Origin: an uncultured bacterium
GTDB lineage: Bacteria > Bacillota > Clostridia > Oscillospirales > Butyricicoccaceae
Length of the DNA: 7,983 bases
Direction: 5' to 3'
NCBI GenBank assembly: GCA_905215125.1
Contig: CAJMOV010000082.1
Span: 1 to 7,983, forward strand
Shown: piece by piece, positions 1-6,084 of the stretch
Layout of the letters: each line of letters starts with the position of its first letter
How positions within the stretch are numbered: position 1 is the stretch's first letter
Notes under the pieces: generated by a model
The model's database searches: none
The model's input: only the letters and a program-made list of their open reading frames with translations
Told to the model about the DNA's origin: nothing
Translations under genes and position numbers: made by a program

Positions 1-20
1 CGTTTGCCAATAGTATGGAC

Positions 21-58
21 AAAAAAGCCCGCGCTTCACAAGGAAAGCGCGGGCTTTT
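21..58 (-). terminator. Intrinsic terminator after the serine hydrolase gene
   Basis: A 14-bp perfect inverted repeat (positions 23-36 and 45-58, GC core GCCCGCGC) encloses an 8-base loop. On the minus strand the stem runs out into a run of six T (positions 26 down to 21). It begins 12 bases after the TAG stop of the serine hydrolase, the right place for its terminator. The plus-strand side also ends in TTTT, so it may work in both directions and serve a convergent gene to the left of the window. Confidence 0.9.
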
Positions 59-70
59 GCTTTTTGCGGG

Positions 71-1456
71 CTATTTTTTCTCGCGGGGTACGATACGGCC
101 GCCCAAGCGGATGCCGAATACTCCCTGGTCGGCGTTTTCCACCAGCTGGATGAGGGATTTGGCCGATCCGGATCCGGCCGCTTCCAGCGCGCCGGGAGAA
201 ACGGGGCGCACCGTCCTTTCCCTGCCGTCCATACGCACGCCGGGGACGCCTGCGTTATCATAGATTTCGCATACGGCCCCCTCTCCGCTGCGGTAAACGC
301 CGCAGGCTGCGGCAACCCGCTCTGCTGGCCATACGCAGGTCACAAAGCGGTCAGGCGGCACGACAGGCTGGCCGGCAAACCAGCGCAGGGCAGCGTCTCC
401 GACGCGGGCGGCCGGCACGCCTGACGTATTACAAAGCACAATGGCCCCCAGGCCAAGCTGATGCGACCACAATATGTTGCTCGACACCCCATGCAGGCTG
501 CCGCCGTGGCCGACCAGCGTGATATCGGCCAGCGTGCGCGTCGACAGGCCGAAGCCGTAATATTCCTGCCAGGCATATGCCTGCCGGGGCTTTTTCATTT
601 CGCGCAGATAATATTGACCCAGGATGCGCCGGCCCGACGACGCCAGCCCCTCGGTCAGATGGAAGCGCAGGTAATGCTTCATGTCGGCCAGCGTCGACTT
701 CATCGCGCCGCCGCCCATCAGGACAAAGGCGTTGTCGTAGAAATTGCGGTCGCCCGGCTTGTCCTTCTCATACAGGGCGGCGGTATTTTCGTCTTGCGCG
801 GGGCGTTGGAACTCGCAGGTGCTGCGCGCCATGTCCAGGGGGCGCAGGATGTGCTTTTCCAGATAGGCGGCGTAGGATTTCTCCCCACTGCGGCGGTGGA
901 TGATTTCAGACAGCAGACCGTAGCCGTCGTTGCAGTAGCTGAGGTTTTCCCCCGGCCGGCCGTTGAAGCGCGTCTGCGCAGCCAGACGGGAGGCGACCAG
1001 CTCGACGCCGCGCCGGGCCAGCCTTTCGCTGTGGGCCAGGTCGCCGTCCTTGTTCTCGAAGATGCCCATATCACGGGCGACATCGTCCGCCAGAATGCGC
1101 GGCAGGGGGAAGTAGCCCCCGCTGTGGCACATCAGGTGCCAGACCCTGACGCCCCGCGTGTCGGCAAGCTCGGGCAGGATATCGCAGACCTTTTCATCCA
1201 GGTCAAGCAGGCCGCGTTCGCACAGCTGCATGACGGCGGCGCAGGTAAAGGATTTTGTCACCGACGCCAGGCCAAAAATGGTGTCTTCGTCGATGGGAAG
1301 CCCCGCTTCCCGGTCACGCAGGCCAAAGAAGCCTTGGTACAGCGTTTCCCTTTCACTCACAACGGCGACGGCCATGCCGACGGCGCCGCTTTCGTCCATG
1401 ACGTCCCGGACGCATTGCTCAAAAGCGGCGGCGTCCTCTTTTCTTCTGTCCCACAT
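71..1456 (-). CDS. Serine hydrolase of the class C beta-lactamase / penicillin-binding-protein-like family
   Basis: This 461-residue protein has the three catalytic motifs of the beta-lactamase-related serine hydrolases: SxxK as S-V-T-K (S65, K68; nucleophile and general base), YxN as Y-C-N (Y174, N176), and H-G-G at 317-319 in the place of KTG. The first 340 or so residues form the hydrolase domain. The remaining 120 look like the small beta-rich C-terminal domain often attached to this family (a G-V-Y-R-S strand begins it). There is no signal peptide or membrane segment, so it is probably cytoplasmic. That argues against a cell-wall role and for a peptidase, esterase or amidase acting on a small molecule; the substrate cannot be read from the sequence. 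I chose the ATG at 1454-1456 over the adjacent in-frame TTG at 1457-1459 because AGGGGG lies 7 bases before the ATG but only 4 before the TTG. Terminators on both sides make it a transcription unit separate from the hut genes. Confidence 0.9.
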   Translation of the reverse strand: MWDRRKEDAAAFEQCVRDVMDESGAVGMAVAVVSERETLYQGFFGLRDREAGLPIDEDTIFGLASVTKSFTCAAVMQLCERGLLDLDEKVCDILPELADTRGVRVWHLMCHSGGYFPLPRILADDVARDMGIFENKDGDLAHSERLARRGVELVASRLAAQTRFNGRPGENLSYCNDGYGLLSEIIHRRSGEKSYAAYLEKHILRPLDMARSTCEFQRPAQDENTAALYEKDKPGDRNFYDNAFVLMGGGAMKSTLADMKHYLRFHLTEGLASSGRRILGQYYLREMKKPRQAYAWQEYYGFGLSTRTLADITLVGHGGSLHGVSSNILWSHQLGLGAIVLCNTSGVPAARVGDAALRWFAGQPVVPPDRFVTCVWPAERVAAACGVYRSGEGAVCEIYDNAGVPGVRMDGRERTVRPVSPGALEAAGSGSAKSLIQLVENADQGVFGIRLGGRIVPREKK

Positions 1457-1463
1457 CAAGATT

Positions 1464-1469
1464 CCCCCT
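1464..1469 (-). promoter_or_regulatory. Ribosome binding site that decides the serine hydrolase start
   Basis: On the minus strand AGGGGG is followed after 7 bases by ATG (1454-1456). The alternative TTG one codon earlier would be only 4 bases from it. The 20 bases between this site and the upstream terminator are A/T-rich and must hold the promoter if the gene has its own, but I see no convincing -35/-10 pair there. Confidence 0.6.
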
Positions 1470-1486
1470 GTCTATATAATGTAGAG

Positions 1487-1516
1487 AAAAAGGCGTCCGC
1501 AAGGGACGCCTTTTTT
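1487..1516 (-). terminator. Intrinsic terminator at the end of the hut operon
   Basis: A 12-bp perfect stem (positions 1487-1498 and 1504-1515, core GGCGTCC/GGACGCC) with a 5-base loop is flanked by A5 and T6, so on the minus strand it ends in TTTTT. It starts 5 bases after the TAA stop of fchA. It separates the hut operon from the serine hydrolase gene and, being symmetrical, can also stop plus-strand transcription. Confidence 0.92.
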
Positions 1517-1521
1517 CAACT

Positions 1522-2148
1522 TTACAGGCTGCTGCGGACGCAGTCAAAAATTTCGCCGGCCAGCTGGGCGGCATGGGCTTCCAGCTTCTCCCCTTCCGAC
1601 TGGAAGCGGGCGCGGGCGGCTTCGTCCTTGACGCCGCCGAGGTTGATGAGCACGTTGAGCCACGCGCCGCGCACGCAGCACAGCAGGTTGAGGGCGGAAA
1701 CGCCCAGATCGCTCGCGGCGCTCTGGTTGGATTTGCCCACCAGGCTGCGGCAGACGTCAAGCGCGTCGCAGGCCAGGCGCATGGTTTCAAAGGGCACCTC
1801 GGTCGCTTTGAGCGTGGCGTCGGCAATGGCTTGACGCCGGGCGGCCTTCTGTTCATCGGTGTCTTTGGGCAGCTTAAAGGCGGCCGATACCAGGTTGAAG
1901 GCGGCGGTGTCGCGGTCGATGGCTTCCAGCAGCTTTTTCTGAAGCTCGCCGGCGCGCTGCGCCGCTTCCCTGCAGTGGGCTTCAAACTCGGCGTATTTGG
2001 GGCGGCCAAGGGTCAGCTGGGCCACCATTGCGGACAAAGCCGCGCCCTGCGCGCCACACAGCGCGCTGGCCGAGCCGCCGCCGGGCGCAGGTGCGTCAGA
2101 CCCCAGCTGGGCAATATAGTCAGCTACGTTCAGGGAAATCAGTTCCAT
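1522..2148 (-). CDS. fchA: Formimidoyltetrahydrofolate cyclodeaminase / methenyl-THF cyclohydrolase family protein
   Basis: This 208-residue protein matches the cyclodeaminase domain of bifunctional FTCD and stand-alone FchA. Visible signatures are the N-terminal glycine-rich loop P-A-P-G-G-G-S-A-S-A (20-29), the D-R-D-T-A-A-F segment (78-84) and K-S-N-Q-S-A-A-S-D-L-G (139-149). The length is normal for a single-domain form. In this setting it should convert 5-formimidoyl-THF, the product of ftcD, to 5,10-methenyl-THF and ammonia in the cytoplasm. Relatives such as Methylobacterium FchA hydrolyse methenyl-THF to 10-formyl-THF, so that activity, instead or in addition, cannot be excluded. It is the last gene of the operon, 23 bases after the fhs stop, with a strong AGGAGG-type ribosome binding site (2154-2164), and is followed at once by a terminator. 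The family call is firm; the exact reaction is inferred from neighbours. Confidence 0.92.
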   Translation of the reverse strand: MELISLNVADYIAQLGSDAPAPGGGSASALCGAQGAALSAMVAQLTLGRPKYAEFEAHCREAAQRAGELQKKLLEAIDRDTAAFNLVSAAFKLPKDTDEQKAARRQAIADATLKATEVPFETMRLACDALDVCRSLVGKSNQSAASDLGVSALNLLCCVRGAWLNVLINLGGVKDEAARARFQSEGEKLEAHAAQLAGEIFDCVRSSL

Positions 2149-2153
2149 GTCTT

Positions 2154-2164
2154 CCTCTCCTCCT
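2154..2164 (-). promoter_or_regulatory. Strong ribosome binding site of fchA
   Basis: The minus strand reads AGGAGGAGAGG and then 5 bases to the ATG at 2146-2148. The perfect AGGAGG half is 10 bases from the start and the trailing GAGG 5 bases. It sits in the 23-base gap after the fhs stop and is the closest to consensus of the sites in the window. Confidence 0.7.
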
Positions 2165-2171
2165 ATACAGC

Positions 2172-3842
2172 CTAAAACAGGCCGCTGATGCTGCCGTTCT
2201 CGTCGACGTCGATGCTGCAGGCGGCGGGGACCTTGGGCAGGCCGGGCATGGTCATGATTTCGCCTGTCAGCGCGACCAGGAAGCCGGCGCCCGCCGAGAT
2301 GCGCACGTTGCGCACCGTAATGGTAAAGCCGGTGGGCGCGTTGATGAGGTTCTGCTGATCGCTGAAGCTGTACTGTGTCTTGGCCATGCAGATGGGCGCG
2401 CCGGCAAAGCCCAGCTTTTCCGCACGCTCAATGTCCTTAAGCGCCTCTTTGGTGAAGCTGACACCGTCTGCGCGATAAATTTTTGTGGCGATGGCGTTGA
2501 TTTTTTCCTTGATGGGCAGATCCAGGTCATAGGCAAAATGCAGGTCGGTAGGCTTTCCGCACTGCTCAAGCACCTTGCGGGCCAGATCCTCTCCCCCCTT
2601 GCCGCCGTCTGCAAAGACGCTGGACATGGAGACGGGGACGCCGGCTTCGGCCATCAGCTTTTCCAGATGGGCGATTTCCGCTTCAGTGTCGCTCGGGAAA
2701 CGGTTGATGGCGACGACGACCGGCTTGCCGAAGTGGGTGCGGATGTTGTCGATGTGGCGCATAAGGTTGGCGCAGCCCTTTTCCATGGCCGCGACATTTT
2801 CGCCCGACAGCTCTTTCTTGTCAACCCCGCCGTGGTATTTGAGGGCGCGGATGGTGGCGACCAGCACGACGGCGGCCGGGTTGAGCCCCGCCATGCGGCA
2901 CTTGATGTCGACAAATTTTTCTGCGCCGAGGTCGGCGGCAAAGCCCGCTTCGGTGACGACGTAGTCGGCCACCTTGAGGGCCAGTCTGGTGGCGATGACG
3001 CTGTTGCAGCCGTGGGCGATGTTGGCAAAGGGGCCGCCGTGGATAAAGACCGGGGTATGCTCGAGCGTCTGGACCAGGTTGGGGTTGATGGCGTCCTTCA
3101 AAAGGGCGGCCATGGCGCCTTCGGCCTTGAGGTCGCCGGCCGTCACCGGCTCGTTGTCATAGTTGTAGGCGACGATGATGCGGCGCAGGCGGCTCTTGAG
3201 ATCCTGCAGATCGCTGGACAGGCAGAAGGCGGCCATAACCTCGCTGGCCACCGTGATGTCAAAGACGTCCTCGCGCATGACGCCGTCGGTGCGGGCGCCG
3301 CCGCCGACGGTGACGCGGCGCAGCTGGCGGTCGTTTAAGTCGACGCAGCGGTGCCAGACGACGCGCTTGGGATCGATGCGCAGGGCGTTGCCCTGGTAAA
3401 TGTGGTTGTCCAGCATGGCGGCCAGCAGGTTGTTGGCGGCGCCGATGGCGTGGAAGTCCCCGGTGAAATGCAGGTTGATATCCTCCATGGGCACAACCTG
3501 GGCGTAGCCGCCGCCGGCCGCGCCGCCCTTGACGCCGAAAACGGGGCCGAGAGAAGGCTCCCGCAGGCAGATGGCCGTCCTTTTGCCCAGGCGGGTCATG
3601 GCGTCGCCCAGGCCGATGGAGGTCGTCGTCTTGCCCTCGCCGGCCGGGGTAGGACTGATAGCGGTGACCAGGATAAGCCTTCCGTCGGGGTTATTCTGCA
3701 CGCGGGCGCGGGCCTGCGCGCCTATCTTGGCCTTGTCGTGGCCATAGGGGATGATATCGTCAGCCGTAAAGCCCAGCTTTGCGGCGATATCAGCAATGGG
3801 CAGCAGTTTTGCCTGCTGTGCGATTTGGATATCTGTAAGCAT
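2172..3842 (-). CDS. fhs: Formate-tetrahydrofolate ligase (10-formyl-THF synthetase)
   Basis: This 556-residue protein has the typical full length for bacterial Fhs. It joins formate and tetrahydrofolate to 10-formyl-THF with ATP hydrolysis, and the reaction is reversible. The P-loop [10 protein letters not shown] is at 65-74. It is followed by R-E-P-S-L-G-P (94-100), the glycine-rich K-G-G-A-A-G-G-G-Y stretch (105-113), and near the C-terminus the conserved segment [18 protein letters not shown]. No key residue looks altered. The ATG at 3840-3842 lies 10 bases after the hutI stop. Its ribosome binding region AAGGTAAGGGA overlaps that stop codon, suggesting translational coupling. In this operon it probably runs in reverse, turning the one-carbon unit taken from histidine into formate plus ATP; that direction is inferred from context. 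Confidence 0.97.
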   Translation of the reverse strand: MLTDIQIAQQAKLLPIADIAAKLGFTADDIIPYGHDKAKIGAQARARVQNNPDGRLILVTAISPTPAGEGKTTTSIGLGDAMTRLGKRTAICLREPSLGPVFGVKGGAAGGGYAQVVPMEDINLHFTGDFHAIGAANNLLAAMLDNHIYQGNALRIDPKRVVWHRCVDLNDRQLRRVTVGGGARTDGVMREDVFDITVASEVMAAFCLSSDLQDLKSRLRRIIVAYNYDNEPVTAGDLKAEGAMAALLKDAINPNLVQTLEHTPVFIHGGPFANIAHGCNSVIATRLALKVADYVVTEAGFAADLGAEKFVDIKCRMAGLNPAAVVLVATIRALKYHGGVDKKELSGENVAAMEKGCANLMRHIDNIRTHFGKPVVVAINRFPSDTEAEIAHLEKLMAEAGVPVSMSSVFADGGKGGEDLARKVLEQCGKPTDLHFAYDLDLPIKEKINAIATKIYRADGVSFTKEALKDIERAEKLGFAGAPICMAKTQYSFSDQQNLINAPTGFTITVRNVRISAGAGFLVALTGEIMTMPGLPKVPAACSIDVDENGSISGLF

Positions 3843-3852
3843 TTGCGTTCCC

Positions 3853-5094
3853 TTACCTTTCTATGATTTTACCGCCTTTGACAACGGTTTTCGCCAGATT
3901 GCTGCCAAAGCGGTAGCACACCATCTCCCAGTCGGGGGCGTCCCACAGGACGAGGTCAGCCTTCTTGCCCGGCTCGATGGCGCCGACCGTCCTTTCCCGC
4001 CCGCAGGCGCAGGCGGCGTTGATGGTGACGGCCGTCAGAATCTCCTCCGGCAGCATTTTGTAGCGCAGCACGCCGAGGTTGACGGACAGCTGCAAATTAA
4101 AGGACGGGCAGGAACCGGGGTTGAAGTCGCTCGCCAGTGCGACGGGGATGCCCAGCTCGATCATCCGGCGGGCCGGGGCGAAGGTCTTGCCGAGGTAGAA
4201 GGAGGTCTGCGGCAGCAGGCAGGCAATGACACCCCCCTTTTGCATGGCGGCCATGCCCCTTTCCCCTGTGGCGATGAGATGCTCGGCCGAGACGGCCTGC
4301 ACTTCCCCCGACAGCTCAGCGCCGCCGATTTCCTCGATCTCGTCGGCGTGAATTTTGGGGCGCAGACCGTGCTTTTTGCCCGCTTCCAGCACGCGGCGGC
4401 TCTGCGCGACGTCAAAGACGCTGTCTTCGCAGAAAACGTCGCAGAACTCGGCCAGCCCTTCCTGCGCGACGCGGGGGATGACGGCGCCGCAAACGAGGTC
4501 GACGTAATCGTCGGCACGGCCCTTGTACTCGTCCGGGATGGCGTGCGCGCCGAGATAGGTGGCGGCGACGTCCATCGGGTGGTCTTCCGCCAGGCGGCGG
4601 ATGACGCGCAGCTGCTTGAGCTCGGTGTCGATATCGAGACCATAGCCGCTCTTGATTTCACAGGTGGTGACGCCGAGAGAGAGCATTTCGTCCAGAAAAC
4701 GGCGGCTTTTTTGGTACAGCTCCTCCTCCGACGCGGCGCGGGTGTGACGGACGGTATCCAAAATACCGCCGCCGGCGCGCAGGATGTCCAGATAGGTCGC
4801 GCCCTTGAGCTTGAGGGGGATTTCCCCCTGCCGCCAGCCGCCGAAGACCAGGTGGGTGTGCGCGTCGACCAGGCCGGGGGTGACGAGGCATCCGCCGGCG
4901 TCCAGCGTCTCGGCGCCCTCGCTGCCCTGCGGCAGCGCGCCATCCTGCGCGACGGCGCGGATGATGCCGTCTTCAATGAGCACGCTGGCGCCGCGCAGCT
5001 TCAGGTTTTCTCCCTGACGGGGGCCGCAGTGGCGGTCGCTGCCCTGCGGGGTCTGCAGGAGACCGATATTTTTGATGAGCAGCCTGTTTGCCAT
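3853..5094 (-). CDS. hutI: Imidazolonepropionase
   Basis: This 413-residue amidohydrolase-superfamily enzyme hydrolyses 4-imidazolone-5-propionate to N-formimidoyl-L-glutamate, the third step of histidine breakdown. The metal ligands expected for HutI are all present: H79-x-H81 (in V-D-A-H-T-H), H249 (in K-I-H-A-D-E, with catalytic E252), and D323 (in A-S-D-F-N-P-G-S). H272 and the conserved G-A-H-A-I-P-D-E-Y (182-190) are also present. The C-terminal segment with T-I-N-A-A-C-A and [10 protein letters not shown] closes the beta domain, as usual in this superfamily. Length is normal and there is no export signal. The start at 5092-5094 lies 11 bases after the ftcD stop, with an AAAGGGG ribosome binding site that overlaps the stop. 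HutU supplies its substrate and FtcD uses its product. Confidence 0.97.
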   Translation of the reverse strand: MANRLLIKNIGLLQTPQGSDRHCGPRQGENLKLRGASVLIEDGIIRAVAQDGALPQGSEGAETLDAGGCLVTPGLVDAHTHLVFGGWRQGEIPLKLKGATYLDILRAGGGILDTVRHTRAASEEELYQKSRRFLDEMLSLGVTTCEIKSGYGLDIDTELKQLRVIRRLAEDHPMDVAATYLGAHAIPDEYKGRADDYVDLVCGAVIPRVAQEGLAEFCDVFCEDSVFDVAQSRRVLEAGKKHGLRPKIHADEIEEIGGAELSGEVQAVSAEHLIATGERGMAAMQKGGVIACLLPQTSFYLGKTFAPARRMIELGIPVALASDFNPGSCPSFNLQLSVNLGVLRYKMLPEEILTAVTINAACACGRERTVGAIEPGKKADLVLWDAPDWEMVCYRFGSNLAKTVVKGGKIIER

Positions 5095-5105
5095 GGCGCG
5101 CCCCT

Positions 5106-6002
5106 TTACAGCATGTGGTTTTCCAGCACCTGGCGGGCGCTGTCGAAGTTTTCGATTTGCAGGTAGTATTCGGCCGAGTCGACGAGAGCCTGCATCGGGG
5201 TCAGGCCGACGATTTCCGTGCCGATGACGTGGACGCCCCAGCGCGCCGCTTCGGCCTTTGTCAGCTCGACAACGCGGTAGAGGGGGGTCTTGTGGAAGTT
5301 GGTCATGTTGATGGAGACCTGGGCGACGTTGCGGTCCTCCAGCAGGACGCCCATGGCCTTGACGCAGTCAAACCCACCGCTGGAACGGCGCAGGATTTTT
5401 GCGATTTTGGAGGCGATGGACACGTCGGAGGTCGACAGGTTGATATTAAAGGCGACGAGGAACATGCGCGCGCCTACGGCGACGACGCCGGCCGTCGGGT
5501 GGATGGCGCGGCCGCCGAAGTCGGGCTCCCACTCGGGCTGCTGGACCTTTTCCGCCATGCCTTCAAACTGGCCCTTGCGGATGGCGGCCAGGTTCTGGCG
5601 GTGGGGGGCGCTGGCCGAATCCTCGTAGAGGAAGACAGGGATGCCCGCTTCCTTCCACACCCGCTCGCCCACCTGGCGGGACAGCTCGACGGTCTCCTCC
5701 ACCGTCATATCCTTGAGGGGGATGAAGGGGATGACGTCGACAGCGCCCATGCGGGGGTGCTCGCCCTGGTGCTTGGTGAGATCGATGAGCTCGGCCGCCT
5801 TTTTGGCCAGGCGGACAGCCGCTTCTGCCGCGCCCTCCGGCGAGCCGAAGAAGGTGATGACGGTGCGATTGTGGCTCATGTCCGAGCTGTAGTCGAGCAG
5901 GGTGACGCCGGGGACGCCACGCACTTCGTTTACGACGGCTTCGACGACCTCCTGGTTGCGCGCTTCGCTGATATTGGGGACACATTCGACGATTTTTGCC
6001 AT
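5106..6002 (-). CDS. ftcD: Glutamate formimidoyltransferase (stand-alone FT domain)
   Basis: This 298-residue protein transfers the formimidoyl group of N-formimidoylglutamate to tetrahydrofolate, giving glutamate and 5-formimidoyl-THF. It corresponds to the transferase half of animal FTCD. The N-terminus M-A-K-I-V-E-C-V-P-N-I-S-E is the family hallmark, and the catalytic histidine is H82 in G-E-H-P-R-M-G-A, the same number as in animal FTCD. S-H-N-R-T-V (43-48) and G-G-R-A-I-H-P-T-A-G-V (177-187 approx.) are also conserved. The cyclodeaminase half is a separate gene (fchA) three genes downstream. The frame is open for 17 more codons up to an ATG at 6051-6053. I chose the ATG at 6000-6002 because family homology begins there and GGGAGAG stands 8 bases before it. 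It is followed by hutI after 11 bases. Confidence 0.96.
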   Translation of the reverse strand: MAKIVECVPNISEARNQEVVEAVVNEVRGVPGVTLLDYSSDMSHNRTVITFFGSPEGAAEAAVRLAKKAAELIDLTKHQGEHPRMGAVDVIPFIPLKDMTVEETVELSRQVGERVWKEAGIPVFLYEDSASAPHRQNLAAIRKGQFEGMAEKVQQPEWEPDFGGRAIHPTAGVVAVGARMFLVAFNINLSTSDVSIASKIAKILRRSSGGFDCVKAMGVLLEDRNVAQVSINMTNFHKTPLYRVVELTKAEAARWGVHVIGTEIVGLTPMQALVDSAEYYLQIENFDSARQVLENHML

Positions 6003-6010
6003 TTTTGTTT

Positions 6011-6017
6011 CTCTCCC
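6011..6017 (-). promoter_or_regulatory. Ribosome binding site that decides the ftcD start
   Basis: On the minus strand GGGAGAG is followed by 8 A-rich bases and the ATG at 6000-6002. The alternative in-frame ATG at 6051-6053 sits directly against the 3' arm of a 10-bp hairpin and has no accessible ribosome binding site. This supports the shorter 298-residue protein. Confidence 0.65.
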
Positions 6018-6053
6018 GTTCTCTGTTAATAGTATATCCAGGCGGATGCACAT

Positions 6054-6077
6054 TCAGGGGGGATTGCTCCCCCCTGA
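6054..6077 (-). other. Perfect GNRA-loop hairpin between hutU and ftcD
   Basis: A 10-bp perfect inverted repeat TCAGGGGGGA / TCCCCCCTGA encloses four bases, which read GCAA (a GNRA tetraloop) in the minus-strand transcript. It starts 7 bases after the hutU stop. No T run follows it on the minus strand, so it is not a standard intrinsic terminator. A role as an mRNA stabiliser, processing site or partial attenuator fits better. On the plus strand there is a short TTTT five bases beyond the stem. Confidence 0.7.
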
Positions 6078-6084
6078 CGGTTTT

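Noticed and set aside
1470..1487. Promoter for the serine hydrolase in the A/T-rich gap
   Set aside because: TATAAT at 1475-1480 is on the plus strand. The minus strand offers only 3-4 of 6 matches at either hexamer, so I do not call it.
461..1834. Long plus-strand open frame of 457 codons
   Set aside because: It lies antisense to the serine hydrolase and fchA and crosses the terminator between them. It has no recognisable domain and is explained by the G/C bias at codon third positions of the real genes.
2028..3338. Plus-strand open frame of 436 codons opposite fhs
   Set aside because: Antisense shadow of a clearly conserved gene. Its translation is low-complexity (rich in A, G, D and V) and it has no ribosome binding site.
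3751..5166. Plus-strand open frame of 471 codons opposite hutI
   Set aside because: Same kind of shadow; hutI on the other strand keeps all of its metal ligands.
6003..6053. 17-codon N-terminal extension of ftcD
   Set aside because: Family homology starts at the inner ATG, which has a proper ribosome binding site. The outer ATG abuts a hairpin.
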